Assembly: GCA_964470845.1 (NCBI GenBank)
Contig: CAYYEL010000014.1
Span: 1 to 33,987, forward strand
DNA length: 33,987 nt
Direction: 5' to 3'
Origin: HGM04593 sp964470845
Lineage (GTDB): Bacteria; Bacteroidota; Bacteroidia; Bacteroidales; Bacteroidaceae
Made by a program: the position numbers and the translations under genes. The notes under the pieces are model-generated. The model was given only the letters and a program-made list of their open reading frames with translations, ran no database searches and was not told the DNA's origin. Positions 16,873 through 25,942 of this stretch are shown here, piece after piece. How positions within the stretch are numbered: position 1 is the stretch's first letter; every line of letters begins with the position of its first letter.

Positions 16873-18168
16873 TTATTTTACAATTATAAGGTAGTAGTTC
16901 TTTTTACCCTTCTGAACAAGAATATATTTGTTGTTCAAAAGATTTTCGGTGTTTATTATCTGGTCGAAAGCGGCGAGTTTCTCTTTATTTATTGAAACAC
17001 CACCACCCTGCGCCAGCTTGCGCATTTCGCCTTTTGAGGGGAATATTTTGGCCAACTCGGTTGTAAGGTCAACAGCCTTTACGCCCTCTTCGATAGCGGC
17101 ACGCTCTACCTCAAATGTGGGAACACCGTCAAACACTGCAAGCAATGTCTGCTCGTCGAGTGAGCGCAGTGCATCGGATGTCGCATTTCCAAACAGAATA
17201 CCCGAGGCTGCAATAGCTTTGTCAAGCTCTTCTTGTCCGTGAACAAGAATTGTTACCTCTTGTGCCAGACGCTTCTGCAACAGACGAAGATGAGGTGCTT
17301 CGGCGTGCTGTGCAATAACAGTCTCAATCTCGTCTTTGTCGAGCGAGGTAAATATCTTTATGTACTTATCGGCATCCTCGTCGCTCACATTCAACCAGAA
17401 TTGGTAAAAATGGTAAGGCGAGGTGTATCGTTTATCGAGCCAGATGTTACCCTGCTCGGTCTTACCAAATTTCTTTCCGTCGGCCTTTGTGATAAGCGGA
17501 CAGGTGAGTGCAAACACCTCGTTGCCCGACATTTTACGTATCATCTCGGTTCCGGTAGTAATGTTACCCCACTGGTCGGCACCACCAAGCTGAAGTTTAC
17601 AGCCGTGTGTCTCATTCAGATGAACATAGTCGTATCCTTGCAACAGCTGATAGGTAAACTCGGTAAATGACATTCCATCTGTTCCGGCCTCGCCCGAAAG
17701 ACGACGCTTTACAGAGTCTTTTGACATCATATAATTTACGGTAATCATCTTACCTACGTTACGGATAAAATCGAGGAACGAAAATTCCTTCATCCAATCG
17801 TAGTTGTTTACAAGGACGGCTGCATTGGGGGCGTCGCTCTCGAAATCAAGAAAGCGTGCAAGTTGCTTTTTGAGCGCCTCTTGATTATGGCGCAAACGCT
17901 CCTCGTCAATAAGCACACGTTCTTTCGATTTTCCCGACGGGTCGCCAATCATTCCTGTTGCACCACCTATGAGCGCGATAGGCTTGTGGCCCGAGCGCTG
18001 AAAATGGCGCAGCATCATTACACCTACAAGATGTCCGATGTGAAGAGAATCGGCAGTGGGGTCGATTCCCAAATAGGCTGTTGTCATCTCCTTCTGGAGC
18101 TGTTCCTCTGTTCCGGGCGTCATATCCTGAATCATACCACGCCACTTTAATTCTTGTACAAAATTCAT
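16873..18168 (-). CDS. tyrS: Tyrosyl-tRNA synthetase
   Basis: Class I aminoacyl-tRNA synthetase charging tRNA-Tyr. The HIGH motif is exact (43-46) within LGIDPTADSLHIGHLVGVMM, and the KMSKS loop is KFGKT at 233-237, the form used by many bacterial TyrRS. GGADQWGNITTG (195-206) is the tyrosine pocket. The C-terminal S4-like RNA-binding domain covers about 360-431, including a GGGVSINKEK stretch. Length (431) is normal. It ends at a good terminator before tRNA-Lys. It lies 110 bases downstream of the metallo-beta-lactamase-fold gene; no clear promoter was found in that gap. Confidence 0.97.
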   Translation of the reverse strand: MNFVQELKWRGMIQDMTPGTEEQLQKEMTTAYLGIDPTADSLHIGHLVGVMMLRHFQRSGHKPIALIGGATGMIGDPSGKSKERVLIDEERLRHNQEALKKQLARFLDFESDAPNAAVLVNNYDWMKEFSFLDFIRNVGKMITVNYMMSKDSVKRRLSGEAGTDGMSFTEFTYQLLQGYDYVHLNETHGCKLQLGGADQWGNITTGTEMIRKMSGNEVFALTCPLITKADGKKFGKTEQGNIWLDKRYTSPYHFYQFWLNVSDEDADKYIKIFTSLDKDEIETVIAQHAEAPHLRLLQKRLAQEVTILVHGQEELDKAIAASGILFGNATSDALRSLDEQTLLAVFDGVPTFEVERAAIEEGVKAVDLTTELAKIFPSKGEMRKLAQGGGVSINKEKLAAFDQIINTENLLNNKYILVQKGKKNYYLIIVK

Positions 18169-18278
18169 ACTTTTATAATTTTAATTATTGTTCTAATATT
18201 CCTATAAATCAAATTCTATAAAATCAATAATTCCCCGTTCTTTGTCGGTTGAATTTTATTGTTTCATAGACAATCGCC

Positions 18279-19085
18279 CTACTCCAGCGTGTATATTGGT
18301 GAGGGTGTTGCACGTTTTAGCACATAAAGAGCAACATCTTTTCCTACGATTATGCCATACCGGGCAAATTCCATTTGCATTGCTTTATAAGCAAGCTCGG
18401 GGTGGTTATTCTCCTCGCTCAAATGGCACAGCCATATACTTTTAAGATGCTCATTCATATTTTTCGCCAAATAGCGTGCCGTTGTCTGATTACTCAAATG
18501 TCCACGTGTACCCGAGACACGTTCTTTAAGGAATTGCGGATAGCGTCCCATCATCAACATTTGCTCCTCATAGTTCGACTCTATCACAAGATAGTTGGCC
18601 TTGTCAACGTAGTATGAGACCTCGTCGGTGATTGTCCCAAGGTCGGTGGCTATACAGAATTTCACATCGCCAATTTCTATATAGTAGCCCACATTATCGG
18701 TACCATCGTGCGGCACTTCAAAAGGGGTTATTTCAAATGCGCGGAATCGGGTTGTTTCGCCTTTTTCGACGTAGCGCACATACATTGGGTCAAGAGGCTT
18801 GTTCATGCAGTAGTTGTTGTTTATTCCTCGATGCGTGTCGCGTGTGGCATACACCGGAATATTTGCTTTTGAAGCAATAACCCCCAAGGCTTTTATGTGG
18901 TCGGCGTGGTCGTGTGTTACAAACACAGCGCAGATGCTTTCAAAGGGAATACCCTCGCGTTTCAGAGTAGTTCTTATTATCTTTGATGGTATTCCGGCAT
19001 CTATCAGAATACCATAATCATCTACTCCCAGATAGTAGCAGTTGCCGCAACTGCCGCTACCGATGCTCATAAAACGTATCTTCAT
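18279..19085 (-). CDS. YycJ/WalJ-like metallo-beta-lactamase-fold hydrolase
   Basis: Cytoplasmic metallo-beta-lactamase-fold protein, probably a metal-dependent phosphodiesterase or nuclease of the YycJ group. The metal motif THDHADH is at 57-63, after MKIRFMSIGSGSCGNCYYLG (1-20), the family's usual opening. Further metal ligands are likely in the HDGTDNVGYYI and IATDLG regions and the late HLSEENNHPE. I chose the ATG at 19085 (268 residues) because it gives the standard N terminus. An upstream ATG at 19118 in the same frame would add 11 Lys-rich residues that look like leader sequence. It follows the outer-membrane protein gene on the same strand and is probably cotranscribed with it. Confidence 0.88.
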   Translation of the reverse strand: MKIRFMSIGSGSCGNCYYLGVDDYGILIDAGIPSKIIRTTLKREGIPFESICAVFVTHDHADHIKALGVIASKANIPVYATRDTHRGINNNYCMNKPLDPMYVRYVEKGETTRFRAFEITPFEVPHDGTDNVGYYIEIGDVKFCIATDLGTITDEVSYYVDKANYLVIESNYEEQMLMMGRYPQFLKERVSGTRGHLSNQTTARYLAKNMNEHLKSIWLCHLSEENNHPELAYKAMQMEFARYGIIVGKDVALYVLKRATPSPIYTLE

Positions 19086-19133
19086 ATATATTTTTTTATT
19101 TTTCTCAAAAAACAACAAAGCGCACCCTAAACA

Positions 19134-21440
19134 TTAGAACGGATAACCAATGGCAAAGTGCAATGCAAAATCTCGTCCAAAATCGGGATTAAGCAGTGGA
19201 TACCTATCTTTTCCTCGATAGGCCGGATTAAGTGCTTTCATACCGGCATCGAGACGGAATACAAAAAGGTCGAGCTCGAACCTAAGTCCCATTCCGTATG
19301 AGAATGCAATATCTTTATGGAAACTCTTTATATCGAATTGTCCGCCGGGTTGTTCACGATAGTAGCGGATAGTCCAAATATTTCCGGCATCGATAAAAAA
19401 TGCCGAGTGCAGTTTCCAAAAAAGGTGCGAGCGAAACTCGAAACTACAATCGAGTTTAAGGTCGCCCGATTGATTGATAAAATCTATATTACTATCGCTG
19501 CTACGATAGCTTCCCGGGCCCAGTCCGCGCACCGTCCAACCCCTTAGTCCATTTGCTCCTCCTGCAAAGTAACGCTTCTCAAACGGCAGCACCGTCGAGT
19601 TGCCATAGGGATAGGCAATGCCCAGTCCGAGGTGTACCACAAATGAATTTTCATCGTCTATATTCAGATGTGTTGTAAAATCGAGGTCGCCCTTTATATA
19701 TTGTGCGTATGCAATATTCATAAACGTATATTGTCCGCTACTGTTCTTATGACCGCCAAAGAGGCTGTTCAGTCCGCGAAGCAGATTACCCGAGCACTCG
19801 ATATTGGTGCGTACAGCAAATGCTACACGTTCGCCTTTGGCGTTTGTGCCATACGAGCTGTTGTAGTTATATTGATAGCCCAACTTGGTAATGAGCAGAT
19901 TCTCGTAGTTGTATTTTAGAATAGAATTCCTGTTCGATATACTATCGAGATAATCGCGTTTAAAAGTATCGGAAATCCAAGGAACGTATATGTAGTTTAC
20001 GTCAAGAATGTCAATTTTGTGCGACGATTGTGCCTTTTTGCTCCACAAATAGCTCCACGCACCCGAGAGTATTTGTCGGTCGAATTCGGGTCGCTCTTGC
20101 GAGTCGAATTTAAGCGTCAGCAGGGTCGATGATTTCTGCAAACGACGCTGCGACTCTATCGGCAACAACGAGGATAGTACACCGCCGTAAAGACGCAGGC
20201 TGAGCTCGGCACCATACTCGAAGTAACTGTCGCGGGTATATCCGCTGAGCCCCGAAATTGCCTCATAGGCCCCGAAAAGGCGAAGCGATAAAAGTTCAGA
20301 GCCACAGAAAAGGTTCTTGTCCGAGAATGTAACGGCTGCTGCCGCACCAAGGTCGCCGGCTGTATTAGTACCTTCGAGCTCGAACGATACTGTTCGACGT
20401 TTGTTGCCCTCAAGCATAATATAAGCATCGAGCAGCGAGCTTTTGGGGCGCTCGACCATTCGCAACGATGCGTAACGCAATGCCGATAGCTGTGCAAGAG
20501 AGTTGTGTGTGCGATCGACTAAGCTTTGCGAATATAGGTTGCCTTTCTCTAAATAAGTATTTTTTGCCAACACTTTAGGGCGTATCGGCAACCGTCCTTT
20601 ACTAAAGAAATTATACCCGCCCCACTGCATTGTGTCGCAAGCGGCAAGCTCCTCTTCGTTCAGTCGCAATCCTGCACCCGACACAAATGTTACATTGTCT
20701 ATGCTGTATTGACGGTGAGGAATATAGGCTTGTGTGTCTGTATCGCGAAAAAGTGCAATATTCATCTTTACGCCCACATTTGTCGAGTGATGGGCTGTGT
20801 CGGCCTCAAATGTTATATAGTCTTTTTGGAAACGATAATACCCATTCTCTTTCAGTAGCGCTGTGATGCGACGACGCTCGGCTTCGAGCACATCTACGCT
20901 GAATGGCATTCCTGTACGCAGGAGTGATGCAGCCGAGTCGGCTCTTACAATTGCGGCAAGGCGTTCATCGTCGGTTACCATTTTTATCGACGAGACAGTG
21001 TAGCGTTCGCGCTCGTGCAGATAATAGATTGCATCTACACGTTTATCGCCCGAGGGGCGTGCCTCAAAATCGACCGTTGCGTGCAGATAGCCATCGTTGC
21101 GTAGCATCTGCTCAATATTATAGCGCGTGAGCTCGGCCATCGAAGGGCTGAAAATCACAGGCTCTTCGCCTATACGTCTGAGCACTTTATTGCCCCATTT
21201 TGTGCTATCGCGCCCCGAGAGCGAGAAAATTCCAAGAGGAATTTTTGCCACGCTGAACCATTTTGAGTTGGGATGCTGACGAATATATGCCTGTGCCTTA
21301 ACAGCAAGTGCATTATCGTGTTGCGAGATTATGTGCACGTGCGAGAGAAGATTCTCGCCATCGGGCACAAATTTTGTTGTCGAGCACGATAGCAGCACCG
21401 ACACAAACAGCAACAGATATATGACATTTTTTACAGACAT
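19134..21440 (-). CDS. Lipoprotein-type BamA/TamA-family outer-membrane protein
   Basis: Predicted Omp85-superfamily protein: N-terminal POTRA-like repeats followed by a 16-strand-type barrel. The N terminus is a lipoprotein signal with lipobox LLSC (16-19), so C19 would be acylated, followed by STTKFVPDGENLL, typical of this Bacteroidota family. POTRA-like segments lie at about 25-330. The barrel region (about 340-768) includes RYFAGGANGLRGWTVRGLGPGSY, matching the conserved VRGF/RGW lid-lock loop motif of BamA barrels, and ends in an aromatic residue (IGYPF). At 768 residues it is typical of the surface-antigen group. Its substrate is unknown; the main BamA is normally encoded elsewhere, so this is more likely a specialised paralogue. 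A promoter-like box lies at 21490-21497. Confidence 0.88.
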   Translation of the reverse strand: MSVKNVIYLLLFVSVLLSCSTTKFVPDGENLLSHVHIISQHDNALAVKAQAYIRQHPNSKWFSVAKIPLGIFSLSGRDSTKWGNKVLRRIGEEPVIFSPSMAELTRYNIEQMLRNDGYLHATVDFEARPSGDKRVDAIYYLHERERYTVSSIKMVTDDERLAAIVRADSAASLLRTGMPFSVDVLEAERRRITALLKENGYYRFQKDYITFEADTAHHSTNVGVKMNIALFRDTDTQAYIPHRQYSIDNVTFVSGAGLRLNEEELAACDTMQWGGYNFFSKGRLPIRPKVLAKNTYLEKGNLYSQSLVDRTHNSLAQLSALRYASLRMVERPKSSLLDAYIMLEGNKRRTVSFELEGTNTAGDLGAAAAVTFSDKNLFCGSELLSLRLFGAYEAISGLSGYTRDSYFEYGAELSLRLYGGVLSSLLPIESQRRLQKSSTLLTLKFDSQERPEFDRQILSGAWSYLWSKKAQSSHKIDILDVNYIYVPWISDTFKRDYLDSISNRNSILKYNYENLLITKLGYQYNYNSSYGTNAKGERVAFAVRTNIECSGNLLRGLNSLFGGHKNSSGQYTFMNIAYAQYIKGDLDFTTHLNIDDENSFVVHLGLGIAYPYGNSTVLPFEKRYFAGGANGLRGWTVRGLGPGSYRSSDSNIDFINQSGDLKLDCSFEFRSHLFWKLHSAFFIDAGNIWTIRYYREQPGGQFDIKSFHKDIAFSYGMGLRFELDLFVFRLDAGMKALNPAYRGKDRYPLLNPDFGRDFALHFAIGYPF

Positions 21441-21489
21441 TCTTCTTAATCTTCCTTACACAATTCCCCTAAAATGGAAGAAAATTTTG

Positions 21490-21497
21490 CAAATATA
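21490..21497 (-). promoter_or_regulatory. -7 box for the outer-membrane protein operon
   Basis: TATATTTG on the - strand, an exact TAnnTTTG, about 50 bases before the BamA-like start. No clear -33 TTG was seen. It is back to back with the + strand box at 21521-21528 in the 121-base divergent gap. Confidence 0.5.
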
Positions 21498-21520
21498 TAA
21501 AAATCCTCGCAGAATTAAGG

Positions 21521-21528
21521 TAGATTTG
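21521..21528 (+). promoter_or_regulatory. -7 box for the RNA methyltransferase
   Basis: TAGATTTG matches TAnnTTTG exactly. The start would be near 21535, leaving a leader of about 27 bases before the ATG at 21562. A properly spaced TTG is lacking. Confidence 0.5.
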
Positions 21529-21561
21529 CACCACTTTAACTCTACAAAAAAGGAAAAGAGA

Positions 21562-22320
21562 ATGCTAAGCAAGCAACTACTGAAATTGATACGCTCATTA
21601 GAGCAAAAGAAATATCGTAAAGAGAGCCGTCTTTTTGTTGCCGAGGGTCGAAAAACCGTCGGCGACCTTTTGTCCTCGGGCCTGCGATGCGATACTGTTT
21701 TAGCCACCCGTGAGTGGCTCGCCGAAAACAAATTGGAGACAAAGGCCACAATAATAGAAGTTACCGACGAGGAGCTTCGACGTGCAAGTTTCTTGCGTGC
21801 TCCGCAAGGTATTTTGGCACTTTTCCATCAGCGCGAAGATACACTCGACCCGGCAGTTGCCACCCGCGAGTTGTGCCTTGCTCTTGACGATGTTCAGGAC
21901 CCGGGAAATTTAGGGACAATTGTGCGTATTGCCGATTGGTTCGGTATTGAGCACATATTCTGTTCCACGGGTACGGCCGATATTTATAATCCAAAAACCA
22001 TACAGGCAACAATGGGGGCAATAGGACGGGTAAAGCTACACTACACTAATCTGCCGCAATTACTCGCCTCGCTAAAAGAGCAGACGCCCATCTACGGCAC
22101 GTTCCTCGATGGAGAGAATATGTACGAGAAGGATATTCAGAGCAGAGGCATAATTCTAATGGGCAACGAGGGTAATGGAATAGGCTGCGAGTGTGCCGCA
22201 TCTGTTACAGAGCGTCTTTTTATTCCCAACTACCCCGCCAACCGCGAGACGTCCGAGTCGCTCAACGTGTCAATGGCAACAGCCATCATCTGTGCCGAGG
22301 CGCGCCGACGGATGATATAA
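21562..22320 (+). CDS. TrmH/SpoU-family RNA methyltransferase
   Basis: SAM-dependent 2'-O-ribose methyltransferase of the SPOUT class acting on rRNA or tRNA; RlmB-like is the best guess, but the target is not determined by sequence. The N-terminal substrate-binding domain covers 1-100 (SRLFVAEGRKTV, 22-33). The knotted SPOUT domain has motif 1 DDVQDPGNLGTIVR (109-122), motif 2 MGNEGNGI (200-207) and motif 3 ESLNVSMATAI (232-242). The ATG at 21562 gives a standard 252-residue protein just after a -7 box. The open frame extends back to 21331, but that would overlap the divergent gene. Its stop lies only 5 bases from the end of the convergent heparinase-like gene. Confidence 0.92.
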   Translation: MLSKQLLKLIRSLEQKKYRKESRLFVAEGRKTVGDLLSSGLRCDTVLATREWLAENKLETKATIIEVTDEELRRASFLRAPQGILALFHQREDTLDPAVATRELCLALDDVQDPGNLGTIVRIADWFGIEHIFCSTGTADIYNPKTIQATMGAIGRVKLHYTNLPQLLASLKEQTPIYGTFLDGENMYEKDIQSRGIILMGNEGNGIGCECAASVTERLFIPNYPANRETSESLNVSMATAIICAEARRRMI

Positions 22321-22325
22321 AAAAA

Positions 22326-23909
22326 TCAGACAAGCTCGATACAACTGCGCAGAGTGCCACGAAACGAAACAACGGCAACCACACCTCTTTTCAAACGATT
22401 ATACTCGCCCGAAATTTCACACTCTCCGATGTACAAATCATTGCATCCATCAAAAGTAATCTTTGCAACGGGAGTTATAATGCTGTCCCCGCAGGCAACC
22501 ACCGAGTGAGACACAACGAAATGAAAATAGGCCTTGCCTTCACTATCGTTTGTCAGAGTATCGAATATTGTAACCGATTTTTCGTCCCACTGAAATTGTC
22601 GCGAGTGAACAACACCCCTATCGGAATAACCATTGTGCGAGGCTTTTACACTCTGCTTGCCACACTCAAGGGCAAACACCCTTGCACGTTGCGCACAACG
22701 AAAAGCGGCCCACACGCAGCTCGAATTACAATCGGCAACAACAACGGTATTATGTGCAACCGTCGAACGCTCATACTGCCGCCTTGCACACCACTGATAG
22801 GTCGAAATTCCCGTATCGACAATAAAAGGCCTGCCGCCCACGCGAAGTTCGAAATTAAACGTATCGGCGTGAGAATGCCCCGGAATATACGATGCTGCAA
22901 TACCGCCTAAATCCATTCTAAGTTCGTAACGCTCATTATCGACACAATAGTAGCCCGAGGCATCGGATTTTCCTTTTTCAGCTTTAATATTCAATCTTTT
23001 GGCATAATCGAGAAGCCGGGGTATTGTGGGAGCAATGCCATTGGCCGAATCGTTAAAAAGCGGATAAGAAGCGTCGCTGTAGGCAATTCCCAAAAGCCAA
23101 CCAAGCATCTTTTCGGAGTGTTTGCAAAGAGCATCGTATAGAGCCTGCTGCCCTTTGAAGCGCCGATTATTCCCAAGGAGGTTCACCGCATCGAGCAAAC
23201 GGTCGAGAATTATGCAGTGATACATAGGCGATTGTTCGTAATTTGCACCGTCGGCGAGCGTCTGCTCGCCAAGCTCTTTCACAAGCTCTGAGGCGCAGCG
23301 GTCGAACATTCTATTGTCATCAAAATAAAATGCACCCCATAGTAGAGCAAAAAGATTTTCGAGCAGATGATTGCCGGCCAAATTATACTCCATATTCTGC
23401 AACAAGATTCTGTATTGCGAATAGAGCGAGGTGTCTATACGTTTAATATCCTCAGGAGCAAGATTGGCACGATTCAGGGTAACGAATTTTATCCAATTGA
23501 CAGCCCTTAACGAGATGCAATAAGGCGACATTCCCACCACGTTACCCTCTTGCGCCTCAATGAAACGGTTAATCCACAGACAAGCGTCGTGCAGTGTCAT
23601 TGATGGCTGCAAAAGATACTCCATATAGTTTATATTAAAACTCCACAGCGCTCCCTGTTTTTTATTTTCCCAAGTGCCGTCGAATTTTTCGGTCAAATTA
23701 AGGAACGTAAAATCTTCGCCCCTACACGACTCGTATTTTGGAATAAAAGCATCTAATTTCAGTTGTATGCCGCACCTGTAATATGCAAAAGAGTATTTCG
23801 AGCGTAACGCCCTGCGGGCAATTTTACGCAAACGATGCAGACACTGATACTGAATCTGCTTTACTTTCAAATATTTTATCGTATTGTAATATTGCTTTAT
23901 TCTTTTCAT
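22326..23909 (-). CDS. Heparinase II/III-like protein in polysaccharide operon
   Basis: Resembles the heparinase II/III (alginate lyase-like) superfamily: an N-terminal (alpha/alpha) toroid with NHLLEN (180-185) and PMYHCIILDRLLD (228-240), then a beta-sandwich domain with GHSHAD (344-349), VDTGISTYQW (364-373) and RSTVAHNTVVV (381-391). No signal peptide is visible, so it is predicted to be cytoplasmic, which is odd for a polysaccharide lyase. Relatives of unknown role occur in polysaccharide and O-antigen clusters, where they may modify or trim the product. The start at 23909 (MKRIKQYYNT, 527 residues) leaves a 40-base gap after the GT4 gene; the frame stays open to 24092, but that start would overlap the GT4 gene by 143 bases. 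It is the last gene of the operon and no hairpin terminator follows. Confidence 0.85.
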   Translation of the reverse strand: MKRIKQYYNTIKYLKVKQIQYQCLHRLRKIARRALRSKYSFAYYRCGIQLKLDAFIPKYESCRGEDFTFLNLTEKFDGTWENKKQGALWSFNINYMEYLLQPSMTLHDACLWINRFIEAQEGNVVGMSPYCISLRAVNWIKFVTLNRANLAPEDIKRIDTSLYSQYRILLQNMEYNLAGNHLLENLFALLWGAFYFDDNRMFDRCASELVKELGEQTLADGANYEQSPMYHCIILDRLLDAVNLLGNNRRFKGQQALYDALCKHSEKMLGWLLGIAYSDASYPLFNDSANGIAPTIPRLLDYAKRLNIKAEKGKSDASGYYCVDNERYELRMDLGGIAASYIPGHSHADTFNFELRVGGRPFIVDTGISTYQWCARRQYERSTVAHNTVVVADCNSSCVWAAFRCAQRARVFALECGKQSVKASHNGYSDRGVVHSRQFQWDEKSVTIFDTLTNDSEGKAYFHFVVSHSVVACGDSIITPVAKITFDGCNDLYIGECEISGEYNRLKRGVVAVVSFRGTLRSCIELV

Positions 23910-23949
23910 CAAGATATTTTTGTTGGTGATTAACTGTACGAAATAGTTC

Positions 23950-24975
23950 CTAAATACGCTTGTAAATATCGGCAATTGCCTCGGGAACAAATATCTCGGG
24001 GCGATACTCAATGCGCTCTTTTTTGTGCAATACTTTGCAAACTTTATCATACAGGTCGTCAATATTACCCGTCGCATATAACACAGCTTCACGAGGTCTC
24101 ACACACACGTCGCTGGCCACCACAGGTGTACCAAACTCCAAAGCCTCTTTAACCGAGACCCCCTCCATATCCGACATTGTTGGACGCAGGAATAAATCGG
24201 TACGCCCCCACACCTCGAAGCCATTAACGTCCGAGTTTATCACAAAAAGGAAATTGTCGGTAAGATTCAGTTTCTTTATTCTTTCCACACACTCGTTGTA
24301 ATACTCACCGCATACCTCGGAAATACAAAATACAAGCCCTACATTCATCCCATCTTTATTCACCAAACGATTCATCAATTCAATAATTTGGTCAAGGCCA
24401 TAAACATCGCCATATACATTTTTCACAAGGCTGCTTCCGTTAGCCGAAATTGTATATTCATATTTATTGCAAAAGGTCTCTATTTCGGGCGTAAGTCCTT
24501 TGCACTCTTCGTTTAGCGGAGAGATATATGTTGGCAGAATTACAATTTTATTCTCTTCAATATCATATTTTTTTTGCAGTTCGGCAGTATATGTGCTGTC
24601 GTTATATATAATATATCGGGCACGACGAAAAAGCAGGTTCACAACCCGGCGCTTCCACCCGCAAAGTAACACGAGACGCCGATTGTGCAATGTCATTATC
24701 AGCGGATGCCTCGCGCCGAAGATGTACAGCAGCAACAACAGATAAATATTTGTAAATTGAGAGTGTATAATACGTTTCTTAACAAACAACAAGCATACAA
24801 ACTCCCACAGAGGATTGGAAACATCTACAACATACTCCTTTCGGCTCTTGCTCTTTGCAAAATTGCGTAATATGACAGATGGTTCCTTTCCGTGCAATTT
24901 ATCGACCAGACGCTTGCAATATATAGATATTCCACCAAGTGGTGGCGGATAAAATCCCCATATTTCTTTTCTCAT
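23950..24975 (-). CDS. GT4-like glycosyltransferase
   Basis: Predicted GT-B fold glycosyltransferase (family 4-like) adding a sugar to the lipid-linked repeat unit at the inner face of the membrane. The N-terminal domain opens IWGFYPPPLGGISIYCKRLVDKL (5-27), with the glycine loop at 13-15. The C-terminal domain contains MSDMEGVSVKEALEFGTPVV (267-286), the equivalent of the E-x7-E donor motif, with Asp269 replacing the first Glu and E277 as the second. The 341-residue length is normal. Sugar specificity cannot be predicted. It lies 6 bases after the GT2 gene. Confidence 0.85.
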   Translation of the reverse strand: MRKEIWGFYPPPLGGISIYCKRLVDKLHGKEPSVILRNFAKSKSRKEYVVDVSNPLWEFVCLLFVKKRIIHSQFTNIYLLLLLYIFGARHPLIMTLHNRRLVLLCGWKRRVVNLLFRRARYIIYNDSTYTAELQKKYDIEENKIVILPTYISPLNEECKGLTPEIETFCNKYEYTISANGSSLVKNVYGDVYGLDQIIELMNRLVNKDGMNVGLVFCISEVCGEYYNECVERIKKLNLTDNFLFVINSDVNGFEVWGRTDLFLRPTMSDMEGVSVKEALEFGTPVVASDVCVRPREAVLYATGNIDDLYDKVCKVLHKKERIEYRPEIFVPEAIADIYKRI

Positions 24976-24981
24976 ACAATT

Positions 24982-25926
24982 TTATTTTGTACTAAAATAA
25001 GTCTTATCAATAACCAATGCCTTAAAGTCGGCATAATTAACCTCGCATTTTTTCCTTGCATCTGATAACAATCTTCTAAGCAGCACAAGAGATTTTGTCA
25101 ACGAGCGCGATGACATATAGAAATGACGCATACAAAGAGGTATATTCACAAACGCCCACACTGCATAAAAGAGTGCCGATTTATGGAGACGAATATCAAT
25201 GAAGCGATTAAGATAGTGAAGGAATATTTTCCCTATTGCACTCATCTGTTTCCCCGAGGCTCCCACTTTGTGGTATATTACCGAGTTCAACAAGCAGGCC
25301 ATTTTTATGCCTTGAGCATTCATTCGCATCGAGAACTCAAAATCTTCCTCGCCGAAGAAAAAACGCTCGGTGAGCAGACGCCCATTATCGTCGAGCAGCG
25401 CGGGTGGGAAAAACAGCGCGCAACCGGTAATAAAAGTTATCGGCAGATACTCTTGCGCCTTTATTGCATCGTCGCTCTGTCCGGCGTAATAATATTTTCG
25501 GAAGCCCATTGATAATCGACCGCCACAATTCCATATTTTTTTCTTGTCCGAAAAGTAATATATCTTTGGTGTGAGCACGGGGTATTCGGGGTGAGATTCC
25601 GAGAATTTCTGCAATTTAATCAGAAAATCCGGGGTAACCTCGGTGTCGTTATTAAGCAGCAAAAAGTTGTCGGGATTATGTTTCCGTGCAAATGCAATGC
25701 CTTTGTTATTACCCTTCGCAAAGCCATAATTTGCATCGAGCGGGACTACATACACCACAAGGTCTTTATTGTTATCCACCCACTCATTTATACGCACAAG
25801 AGAGTCGTCGGTCGAGCCGTTATCCACAACATATACGCTAAATTCGCCATAAGCCTTAGACAATGAGCGCAGACAATGAATTGTATCATTGGCATTATTC
25901 CAATTTAATATTATAATTGCTGTCAT
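24982..25926 (-). CDS. GT2-family glycosyltransferase
   Basis: Inverting GT-A transferase of family 2, of the rhamnosyltransferase/WbbL-like kind. The nucleotide-binding loop IILNWNNANDT is at 5-15, VVDNGSTDDS at 33-42 and the metal-binding motif LLLNNDTEV at 89-97 (NDT in place of DXD). A downstream FFFGEEDFEFSMR stretch holds the likely catalytic acidic residues. Residues 225-314 are basic and may contact the membrane. It has 314 residues and lies 16 bases after the polymerase. One of only two transferases in the locus; the sugar is unknown. Confidence 0.9.
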   Translation of the reverse strand: MTAIIILNWNNANDTIHCLRSLSKAYGEFSVYVVDNGSTDDSLVRINEWVDNNKDLVVYVVPLDANYGFAKGNNKGIAFARKHNPDNFLLLNNDTEVTPDFLIKLQKFSESHPEYPVLTPKIYYFSDKKKIWNCGGRLSMGFRKYYYAGQSDDAIKAQEYLPITFITGCALFFPPALLDDNGRLLTERFFFGEEDFEFSMRMNAQGIKMACLLNSVIYHKVGASGKQMSAIGKIFLHYLNRFIDIRLHKSALFYAVWAFVNIPLCMRHFYMSSRSLTKSLVLLRRLLSDARKKCEVNYADFKALVIDKTYFSTK

Positions 25927-25942
25927 AACCTAAGAATAACTT

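Noticed and set aside
21331..21561. N-terminal extension of the TrmH/SpoU methyltransferase
   Set aside because: It would overlap the divergent outer-membrane protein gene and the promoter boxes; the ATG at 21562 gives the standard family N terminus.
22191..22910. 239-codon + strand frame across the rlmB-like 3' end and heparinase-like gene
   Set aside because: Out of frame with the methyltransferase and antisense to the lyase-like gene; no recognisable domain.
23910..24092. N-terminal extension of the heparinase-like protein
   Set aside because: It overlaps the GT4 gene by 143 bases in another frame, whereas the ATG at 23909 leaves a normal 40-base gap.
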